A stretch of DNA of 7,329 bases, from contig JAJZUH010000050.1 in assembly GCA_021847165.1 (NCBI GenBank), forward strand, positions 1-7,329, in the 5' to 3' direction. The DNA comes from Pseudomonadota bacterium. Lineage in GTDB: Bacteria; Pseudomonadota; Gammaproteobacteria; Burkholderiales; Gallionellaceae. The translations under genes were made by a program, and so were the position numbers. Shown piece after piece: positions 1 through 5,032 of the stretch; positions within the stretch are counted from its first letter, which is position 1; each line of letters begins with the position of its first letter. A model generated the notes under the pieces. That model saw only the letters and a program-made list of their open reading frames with translations, ran no database searches and was not told the DNA's origin.

Positions 1-320
1 GTGTCGGTATCGTAATGCATGCCGGGAGGAGGCATGACGCGCAGCGTATGGAATTCAGCCGCGTCCTTGTATATCGCCTGGCCGTTCTCGTCCTTGAGCT
101 CGGTAAAGCGCGGGATGACGCCGCCGCCGTAGCCGAACACGCCGACCGTGCCGCCCTTCCAGAAACCCTTGCGTGTCTTGTACGAGGTCTCCAGCTGTCC
201 CAGCAAGTCGACCATGAGATCCTTCTCCTTGGCCAGACGTTTCAGACCGGTCACGAAACTCGGCCATTGGCCTTTTTCGAGTTCATCCAGATTCGGAGTG
301 CTATGCATCTTTTTCGCCAT
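1..320 (-). CDS. dsrA: Dissimilatory sulfite reductase alpha subunit, reverse (oxidative) type, N-terminal part only
   Basis: Reading the minus strand from ATG at 320-318 gives 106 codons with no stop; the rest lies beyond the left edge. The N-terminus contains LDELEKGQWPSFV, then WKGGTVGVFGYGGGVIPRF (about residues 55-73) and FHTLRV with a following PPPG, which match my memory of the DsrA N-terminus. The GGTV and PRF variants resemble DsrA of sulfur oxidisers such as Allochromatium more than that of sulfate reducers. With DsrB and sirohaem, rDsrAB oxidises DsrC-bound persulfide sulfur to sulfite in the cytoplasm. The sirohaem and Fe-S cysteine motifs fall outside the window, so activity cannot be judged. 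A clear Shine-Dalgarno AAAGGA sits 7 nt before the ATG. dsrA is normally the first gene of the dsr operon, so dsrB and the rest should lie to the left. It is divergent from the plus-strand operon starting at 632. Confidence 0.92.
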   Translation of the reverse strand, partial: MAKKMHSTPNLDELEKGQWPSFVTGLKRLAKEKDLMVDLLGQLETSYKTRKGFWKGGTVGVFGYGGGVIPRFTELKDENGQAIYKDAAEFHTLRVMPPPGMHYDTD

Positions 321-631
321 GATATTTTCCTTTCAAGTCGCGTTGCGCTATGTTGCCCGGCGAGGGGCTGGAATGACGGTGTCGTACGGGCTCTGGCACA
401 AATACTACTAACCGACCCGGTTTCTTAATGGTTCCGCATGGTACGGCGCTACTTCAAGCCTATCCATCACCCGTAGCGACTATGCAAAATAACCCTTAAG
501 GGTGATACTTCTCACTTCCCCAGTAGTATTCCAAACAGAGCGGCAATGGCGATAGACTTGGGACTGATCGCATATACCGGGTTCGTCGATACGCTTTCCG
601 ATTCATTCCTACCAAACGTTTGAAGACAAAT
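321..631. promoter_or_regulatory. Divergent intergenic control region between dsrA and the plus-strand operon
   Basis: These 311 bp hold no convincing gene; the short open frames here lack ribosome sites and family resemblance. Because dsrA leaves to the left and the 71-aa gene to the right, the region must hold at least two outward promoters. I see no strong sigma70 pair on either strand. A weak plus-strand candidate is TATGCA (481-486), 17 nt, GATACT (504-509), and its spacer would be filled by the dyad at 489-506. The dsrA leader is about 170 nt from that dyad to the start codon. Confidence 0.6.
489..506. promoter_or_regulatory. Dyad operator candidate, site A (upstream of dsrA)
   Basis: ATAACCC-TTAA-GGGTGAT is an inverted repeat with 7-bp arms, one mismatch (G504) and a 4-nt centre. 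Its core ACCCTTAAGGGT (492-503) is a perfect 12-bp palindrome. A second copy of the same architecture lies at 7193-7210, upstream of tusA. Two dyads with the same arm sequence and spacing, both upstream of sulfur-trafficking genes, suggest a shared transcription-factor site. No regulator gene is present in the window. Confidence 0.5.
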
Positions 632-847
632 ATGGCGAAAATCACCGAACTGAGCAAAATCAATGTCCCGTTGGGCGGGCAGCAGATCGATCTGCAGCAG
701 ATCGACCATGCGGAAGGCGGTATGAGCATGTTGCGCGTTCGCATCCGCGAAGGCAAGCGCTTCACCATCTTCGATATTGACCCTGTAACCGCAACTCAAT
801 GGGCCGACACCATGCATCAATGGGCGGCCTCGCAAGGCAACAAGTGA
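632..847 (+). CDS. Small conserved-looking protein of unknown function, 71 aa
   Basis: The protein starts MAKITELSKINVPLGG and ends HQWAASQGNK. It contains a basic stretch with RVRIREGKRFTIFDID (about residues 33-48), which looks like two beta strands, then a helix with QWADTMHQW. It has no signal peptide, membrane segment or cysteine. I cannot assign a function; it may belong to a catalogued small DUF family (possibly DUF6967, a weak recollection). An in-frame TTG at 620 could extend it by four residues, but ATG 632 is the likelier start, with only a weak GAAGA about 6 nt upstream. Its stop overlaps the GTG of the next gene in GTGA, implying translational coupling. It is the first gene of the plus-strand operon, so it probably shares regulation with the Cas6-like and DsrC-like genes. 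Confidence 0.8.
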   Translation: MAKITELSKINVPLGGQQIDLQQIDHAEGGMSMLRVRIREGKRFTIFDIDPVTATQWADTMHQWAASQGNK

Positions 848-1446
848 CAGCCCCGCGCCTTGACATGATCGATCTGGTGTTCGAGATAAGCGGTGGAACG
901 CTGCCGGTTACTTATCATTACGAGCTCTGGAATGCCTTGGTCAAGCTGGCACCGCAGCTTGCCGAGCATGAAAGCGTGGGGGTGATACCCTTGCGCATGT
1001 CGGCAAGCAATGAGGGCATGCTGATACCCAAACGTGCCAAGCTTGCATTGCGGCTCCCCTCGGCACTTGCGGACGCCGTCGCCGACCTGTCCCAGAAAAA
1101 AATACGCGTGGCGGGGTGCGAATTGCATCTGGGTTCATGCAAGACAAGGCCGATACAACACTACCCTACCCTGCATGCGCATTTGGTAACCGGTGCGGAT
1201 GACGAGATTGCATTTGTAAAGGAAATCGAGGCAGCCCTGGCTGCGATGCGTGTCGAAGCGAATCTGATCTGCGGACAACGCCATACGCTGAGCGATGGCA
1301 GCCGTTCGATCAGCGGCTACAGCCTGGTATTGCACGACCTCAAGCCGGAAGACTCGCTGAGCGTGCAATACGCAGGACTCGGCAAGGAACGAAGATTTGG
1401 TTGCGGTATTTTCATACCGTATAAAGTCATTTCAGGACTGGAATGA
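844..1446 (+). CDS. Cas6/Cmx6-like RAMP-fold protein (type I-MYXAN Cas6 family), not linked to a CRISPR array
   Basis: The 200-aa product shows the N-terminal DLVFEISGGTLPV strand (residues 10-22) and, near the C-terminus, the glycine-rich GLGKERRFGCGIFIP (178-192), the hallmark G-loop of Cas6-like RAMP RNA endonucleases; the layout recalls Cas6/Cmx6. Those enzymes cut CRISPR repeat transcripts. Here there is no array or other cas gene, and the gene sits inside a sulfur operon. From memory, family members carry a DHGY motif after LPV; here it reads TYHY, so the usual histidine is replaced by Tyr24 with His25 next to it, and catalysis is doubtful. Start choice: GTG 844 overlaps the upstream stop and has AAGG 5 nt before it. 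ATG 865 (193 aa, MIDLVF) fits the typical family start but has no ribosome site. ATG 799 would overlap the upstream gene too far. Its function here is unknown; RNA binding is inferred from the fold. Confidence 0.75.
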   Translation: MTAPRLDMIDLVFEISGGTLPVTYHYELWNALVKLAPQLAEHESVGVIPLRMSASNEGMLIPKRAKLALRLPSALADAVADLSQKKIRVAGCELHLGSCKTRPIQHYPTLHAHLVTGADDEIAFVKEIEAALAAMRVEANLICGQRHTLSDGSRSISGYSLVLHDLKPEDSLSVQYAGLGKERRFGCGIFIPYKVISGLE

Positions 1447-1470
1447 CATTCTTGATGAAAGGAAAGTACG

Positions 1471-1800
1471 ATGGGATACACAGTGGCGGGCAACGAACTG
1501 GAAACTGATGCGGAAGGCTACCTGCTGGAGCCGGATTATAGCGAAGAGGTCGTCAAAGTCATCGCCGCAGCCGAGGGTATCGAACTGACTCCCAGGCATT
1601 GGGACGTCATCAATTACATGCGCGATCAATACCGCGAAAACGGTCATACCCCCAACTTCCGCAACATGCTGAAAGGGATCAACGAATTCTGGCCTGAAGC
1701 AGACAGCAAAGCCTTGTACGATCTGTTTCCTATCGGCCCTGCCAAACAGGCCGCCAAGGTCGCCGGATTAACGCAACCGCTGGGCAAGGGCGGTTATTAA
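1471..1800 (+). CDS. DsrC/TusE family protein lacking both C-terminal cysteines (RspA type)
   Basis: The 109-aa protein has the DsrC/TusE layout: DAEGYL (13-18), EGIELTPRHWDVINYMRDQY (35-54) and the C-terminal arm GPAKQAAKVAGL (89-100) ending LGKGGY. DsrC proper has GPAKQAC and a terminal GCV, two cysteines that carry the trisulfide to DsrAB and DsrK; TusE keeps only the last. Here the first is Ala95 and the second aligns with Lys106, and the whole protein contains no cysteine. It therefore cannot carry sulfur by the known mechanism. Cysteine-free DsrC paralogues have been called RspA (regulatory sulfur-related proteins) and are thought to act by binding partners or DNA. AGGA lies 7 nt before the ATG, giving a good start. 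It follows the Cas6-like gene by 24 nt and is followed closely by the tandem TusA gene. Confidence 0.9.
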   Translation: MGYTVAGNELETDAEGYLLEPDYSEEVVKVIAAAEGIELTPRHWDVINYMRDQYRENGHTPNFRNMLKGINEFWPEADSKALYDLFPIGPAKQAAKVAGLTQPLGKGGY

Positions 1801-1811
1801 TGGAGAATCAA

Positions 1812-2285
1812 ATGGATATGGTGAATGTGGTGCTTGATATGAAGGGGCTTTCCTGCCCCAGGCCGCTGATCGGCGCAAAACGCATGGTCGACGAGCTTGC
1901 CGCCGGGCAAGTCCTGCTGCTGGTGTCGGACTGCCCGGGCACGCCGGACGACCTGTTCGCCTGGGCCAAGCAGACCGGCAACCAGATACTGAAGACCGAA
2001 AAAATGCCCGATGGCGGCACCGGCTATCACATCCAGAAAGGCAAGGGGCATGCGCACAACGCCAATGTCATGCTGGATATACGCGGAGCGGTCTGCCCCG
2101 GCCCCATCGTCGAGGCGAAAAAGCTTCTGAACGGAATGCAGATCGGCGAAGTGCTGAAGCTGGTCAGCGATTGCCCCGGCGTGCAATCCGACATCGGCGG
2201 CTGGGCATCCGCAACCGGCATGACCCTGCTCGAATCCGTAGAAGCTGCGCCTGGGGTGCACGAGTTCTACATCCGTAAAGGCTGA
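1812..2285 (+). CDS. Tandem two-domain TusA-like sulfur carrier protein
   Basis: The 157-aa cytoplasmic protein is two TusA (SirA-like) domains in series, about residues 5-76 and 85-157, joined by a short Gly/His/Asn linker. Each has the persulfide-carrying CPxP motif: CPRP at Cys15 and CPGP at Cys95, 80 residues apart. Each also has an extra cysteine 26 residues later in VSDCPG (Cys41 and Cys121), where classical TusA has DP. The domain is thus duplicated as a unit. TusA proteins accept sulfane sulfur from rhodanese or cysteine desulfurase and hand it to DsrE-type proteins. Start: ATG 1812 has GGAG 6 nt upstream. ATG 1800 overlaps the preceding stop (TAATG) and would add MENQ; it is possible but less favoured. 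The second cysteines could form disulfides or relay sulfur within a domain; that is inference. Confidence 0.88.
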   Translation: MDMVNVVLDMKGLSCPRPLIGAKRMVDELAAGQVLLLVSDCPGTPDDLFAWAKQTGNQILKTEKMPDGGTGYHIQKGKGHAHNANVMLDIRGAVCPGPIVEAKKLLNGMQIGEVLKLVSDCPGVQSDIGGWASATGMTLLESVEAAPGVHEFYIRKG

Positions 2286-2291
2286 ACGGCG

Positions 2292-2891
2292 TTGCGCATC
2301 AAGAGCAATTGGTTCAAGGAAGGCCGCGCACATACTCCGCAAGAGATATCCGATGCCCTGGCGTTCGTCGTGTCGCGCATTGCCAACAATGCGCTGAACA
2401 ATACCCGCAAGGCAAAATTCGAGATCGAGACCGGACCGCAGTATTTCGATTTCCTGGCCGAATTTCTGATGTTCCTCGTCCTGTCCGCCGACCGCATTGC
2501 CTACCGAACGCTTGCGGAAGCAGACCGCCAGATTTTCACAGGCAATCTGGCGAACCGGGTCGCCGAGACCTATGCCGAGAATCGCAGTCGCCTGCTTGTC
2601 GGCGACCTGAAGCAATGCAAGCAGGATTTCATCGACCTGCTCAACCAGCGTGCCGGCGAATACGCCGACTTCAGCTACGACGAGAACGGCCCCTCCTACG
2701 CCTTCTATCGCTATCTTGCCTATTGCATAGGCGGCATCATGAATGATGCCGACAGCGGCTGGATCATCGACCAGATCATCAGCTTTGAAGCGCCAGAAGC
2801 GATACAAATGGTCGACAAGACCTTGCGCGGCCTGAACGAGACCGAACCCAGGCAGCCGCGCCGTCGGCGTGCCACTTCCAGCGGGGATTGA
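2292..2891 (+). CDS. Unknown 199-aa protein, predicted mostly helical, with TTG start
   Basis: I do not recognise a named family. The product begins MRIKSNWFKEGRAHTP, then has long amphipathic helices including ISDALAFVVSRIANNAL (about residues 19-35) and a hydrophobic FLAEFLMFLVLSADRIAY (about 53-70). It has two cysteines and a basic tail RQPRRRR before the end. The hydrophobic segments are broken by charged residues, so a soluble protein is likelier than a membrane one. The only plausible start is TTG 2292: the frame reads TGA (stop of the TusA gene), ACG, GCG, TTG, and no ATG occurs until about residue 57. AAAGG at 2277-2281 could serve as ribosome site, 10 nt away. It is in the same frame as the tandem TusA gene and abuts the dioxygenase gene with no gap, so it is clearly part of the operon. 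Confidence 0.8.
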   Translation: MRIKSNWFKEGRAHTPQEISDALAFVVSRIANNALNNTRKAKFEIETGPQYFDFLAEFLMFLVLSADRIAYRTLAEADRQIFTGNLANRVAETYAENRSRLLVGDLKQCKQDFIDLLNQRAGEYADFSYDENGPSYAFYRYLAYCIGGIMNDADSGWIIDQIISFEAPEAIQMVDKTLRGLNETEPRQPRRRRATSSGD

Positions 2892-3764
2892 ATGGGCACT
2901 CCGTTCGATCTCGACCAAGCCGAAAGCTACCAGCGCTGGCGCGAACAGAAGCTCGCCCGCGCTCCGACCTCTACCGATGAACTGATCATCGAGGTGCGCG
3001 ACCCGCGCGCGCTGACGCAGGTCGAATACGACGCGATCGCGGATCGCATACGCCGCTGCAACATGGCGATCTACGCCAGCCCGGTACACGATGCGGACAC
3101 CGAGGTCCCGCGTCTGCTCGGCCAGCAGTTCGGTCTGGCGCATCTCGATGCCAACTGGCTGGCTGGCGAGGACGGCATCTCGGAAATTCGCGTATTCGAC
3201 AACGGTACGCGCCAACATTACATTCCCTACACAGACCGGCCGATCAAATGGCATACCGACGGCTATTACAATCCGCCGGATCGCACGATCCGCGGCATGG
3301 TCCTGCATTGCGTGCGCAGCGCCAGCAGCGGCGGCGAAAACCATCTGATGGACCACGAGATGGCCTACCTCCTGCTCCGCGACGAGAATCCTCTGCATAT
3401 CAGGGCGTTGATGCAGGCCGACGCGATGACCATTCCAGAACGGGTGGATGAGGGAGTGCGTTCCGCCCAAAGCGGTCCGGTGTTTTCGCTGGACGCCGCG
3501 GGAAATCTGCACATGCGCTATACCGCACGCACCCGCAGCATCGAATGGAAGCAGGACAATGCCACTGTGGCGGCAGTCGCCGCATTGGAAAGGTTGCTGG
3601 CCACAGACACACCCCACATCTTCAAGGCGCATCTGAAACCGGGCATGGGATTGCTATGCAACAACGTGCTGCACGATCGCACGGCCTTTGTTGACGATCC
3701 GACCCATCCGCCGCGTTTGCTCTATCGCGCACGCTATCTGGATCGCATCAGCCTGGCCCGCTGA
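2892..3764 (+). CDS. TauD/TfdA-family Fe(II)/2-oxoglutarate-dependent dioxygenase
   Basis: The 290-aa protein carries the facial-triad signature of this superfamily: His121 and Asp123 in WHTDGYYNPP, the distal His261 in NNVLHDRTAF, and a likely 2-oxoglutarate-binding arginine at 275 or 279 in PRLLYRARYL. SSGGENHLMD (145-154) after the HxD motif matches the usual strand and turn. Length is normal for TauD-like enzymes. Family members hydroxylate taurine (releasing sulfite), alkyl sulfates, chlorophenoxyacetates, butyrobetaine and others, so the substrate cannot be read from the sequence. In a sulfur operon beside dsrA, a sulfonate or organosulfur substrate is attractive but inferred. The ATG follows the upstream TGA directly (TGAATG). 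It is the last gene of the operon; the 86 bp after it hold only a weak AATAC/GTATT hairpin (3766-3779). Confidence 0.88.
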   Translation: MGTPFDLDQAESYQRWREQKLARAPTSTDELIIEVRDPRALTQVEYDAIADRIRRCNMAIYASPVHDADTEVPRLLGQQFGLAHLDANWLAGEDGISEIRVFDNGTRQHYIPYTDRPIKWHTDGYYNPPDRTIRGMVLHCVRSASSGGENHLMDHEMAYLLLRDENPLHIRALMQADAMTIPERVDEGVRSAQSGPVFSLDAAGNLHMRYTARTRSIEWKQDNATVAAVAALERLLATDTPHIFKAHLKPGMGLLCNNVLHDRTAFVDDPTHPPRLLYRARYLDRISLAR

Positions 3765-3850
3765 AAATACGCCAGTATTGACCTGCCTGCAGGACTTTCC
3801 AGTCATCCAGCACCGTATAGCGTTATTGCCTGCCCGATGTTGCCACAACC

Positions 3851-4807
3851 TTACTTGCTGCCCACCCAGAAGTCGTAGCCCGCTTTCAGAAACTCGTCGT
3901 GGGGAATGTAATGCGAACCGTCGCACGAAAAAGTGAGGCCGACGATTCCGTTAAAGAGGTTCAAGGTGCCCGAGCGCAGATAGAACATGTCGTCCATGAA
4001 GCGAAGCGCCCGAAACGAATCCAGCACGGTACGAATCTGATTATGCGGCACCAGCACATCGGTTGGGTAAGACGTCTTGGGATAGGCAAGGCAGATATCC
4101 GGATCGATCAGCGCATCGATGTCCAGCAGCCGGTATCGATATGGGTCCGCCATCACCCAGACGACTGCACGGCTACTCGAAAAATGCAGGATCACATGGA
4201 ACACGCCATGGTAAACCATCAGCTCCTCGATCACGCCCAGGACAGTGTCGATCTGCCTGTCCATGGCGCTCTCAACGCGCTTCTGGTGAAAAACGCTATC
4301 GCGAATGGACGGGTCGCCCTTGAGCTGACGCCAGAAGACCGGCTCCTCGTATAGCTTGTGTGTCAGAGGCAGATCGCGCAAGTCGAAATCGGTGGCGATG
4401 AACCCCAATACCGCACCGGATGGATCGCGCACCACCTGGACTGCGGTCAGCGATGGACGCCGCCCAAGCTGGCTGATATAGGCTTCCGAAAGCAATGCTC
4501 CCGCAATCGGCAGGACTTCGCTCATATAGGGGCGCTTCGAGCGGTCACGGCCGATGGCTGATTCGATCAATCCTTCTGCGCTGGCATTGCTGCTGATCTG
4601 TATTCCACCTGTATCGAGCGCGTACAACGACCTGCCGTAAGGCAGCATCTGCAGGCCTGCGGCCAGCACCAGGTCAAGCTGCGCGCGATCCGCCCAGACC
4701 GGCATACAACGCGCCGCCAGTTGCTGCAGCGGTTCCTGCAAAACATCGGAAAGCTCTTTGCGCTGGCGCGCGATGCTTTCCTGCAATGTCATGGCCGCTT
4801 GTTCCAT
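3851..4807 (-). CDS. Soluble protein with a PDC/Cache-like sensor region
   Basis: The 318-aa product has no signal peptide or membrane helix. Residues 1-30 look helical. Residues 59-143 resemble a PDC (PAS-like, Cache) ligand-binding fold: LYALDTGGIQISSN, then GRDRSKRPYM (86-95), and a closing strand GAVLGFIATDFDL (131-143). The remaining part, about 180-318, is predicted mixed alpha/beta (VYHGVFHVILHFSSSRAVVW, 198-217) and matches no output domain I know: no kinase, GGDEF, HTH or methyl-accepting signature is visible. A cytoplasmic PDC domain is less common than an extracellular one. ATG 4807 or the internal ATG 4792 could start it, and neither has a strong ribosome site. It is transcribed alone, convergent to the dioxygenase operon. 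It may sense a small ligand related to sulfur metabolism, but nothing in the sequence proves that. Confidence 0.72.
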   Translation of the reverse strand: MEQAAMTLQESIARQRKELSDVLQEPLQQLAARCMPVWADRAQLDLVLAAGLQMLPYGRSLYALDTGGIQISSNASAEGLIESAIGRDRSKRPYMSEVLPIAGALLSEAYISQLGRRPSLTAVQVVRDPSGAVLGFIATDFDLRDLPLTHKLYEEPVFWRQLKGDPSIRDSVFHQKRVESAMDRQIDTVLGVIEELMVYHGVFHVILHFSSSRAVVWVMADPYRYRLLDIDALIDPDICLAYPKTSYPTDVLVPHNQIRTVLDSFRALRFMDDMFYLRSGTLNLFNGIVGLTFSCDGSHYIPHDEFLKAGYDFWVGSK

Positions 4808-4872
4808 ATGGTCAATCTAAGGAAATCCCGCTTTCGGTATAGATCGGCAACATTTTCTTCCCATTGCATTTC

Positions 4873-4893
4873 CTTGCTGTGACACAGGACAAG
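4873..4893. promoter_or_regulatory. Interrupted palindrome upstream of the PDC-sensor gene
   Basis: CTGTG-A-CACAG (4877-4887) is a perfect 11-bp palindrome. Flanking CTTG (4873-4876) and CAAG (4890-4893) extend the dyad with a 2-nt interruption. It lies about 70 bp upstream of the PDC-sensor start. It could be an operator for that gene, but only one copy is seen and chance is possible. Confidence 0.25.
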
Positions 4894-4975
4894 CTATATC
4901 CCTGCGTCATACATTCATCTGCATGCTCAGCCGTCAACTCAAGGAATCCAGGAAACACTCATCCCCGGTCAACAC

Positions 4976-5006
4976 AATAAAAAAGCCCGCCAGTGCGGCG
5001 GGCTTT
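4976..5006 (-). terminator. Rho-independent terminator of the fadL-like transcription unit
   Basis: On the minus strand the RNA forms a GC-rich stem of 10 bp: AAAGCCCGCC pairs with GGCGGGCTTT around a 5-nt loop. A T-rich tail (TTTTTTATT) follows at once. It starts 26 nt after the stop codon of the outer-membrane protein gene. The plus-strand version lacks a good T-tail, so it is directional for the minus strand. Confidence 0.9.
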
Positions 5007-5032
5007 GCATTACAACAAACCTGACTTTCAGC

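Noticed and set aside
15..428. A 137-codon plus-strand frame at the left edge
   Set aside because: It lies antisense to dsrA, whose N-terminal motifs are unmistakable, and it runs into the control region without a ribosome site.
496..835. Minus-strand frames of 90 and 107 codons in the dsrA upstream region
   Set aside because: Both overlap the 71-aa plus-strand gene in antisense, lack ribosome sites and show no family resemblance.
844..1446. A CRISPR array, suggested by the Cas6-like gene
   Set aside because: I looked for regularly spaced direct repeats of 25-40 bp in all intergenic regions and found none in the window.
1797..3632. A 611-codon open frame on the minus strand opposite the TusA-TusA, unknown and TauD genes
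   Set aside because: It is antisense to three genes with recognisable or well-constrained proteins, its translation is Ala/Arg/Val/His-rich with no family motifs, and it arises from the codon bias of the sense strand.
3766..3793. Terminator for the dioxygenase operon (AATAC/GTATT hairpin and the CCTGCAGG palindrome)
   Set aside because: The hairpin is short and AT-rich, the palindrome has no loop, and no T-run follows either.
4821..4875. Inverted 8-bp repeat AAGGAAAT / ATTTCCTT upstream of the PDC-sensor gene
   Set aside because: The arms are short, purine-rich and 39 nt apart; this is within what chance would give.
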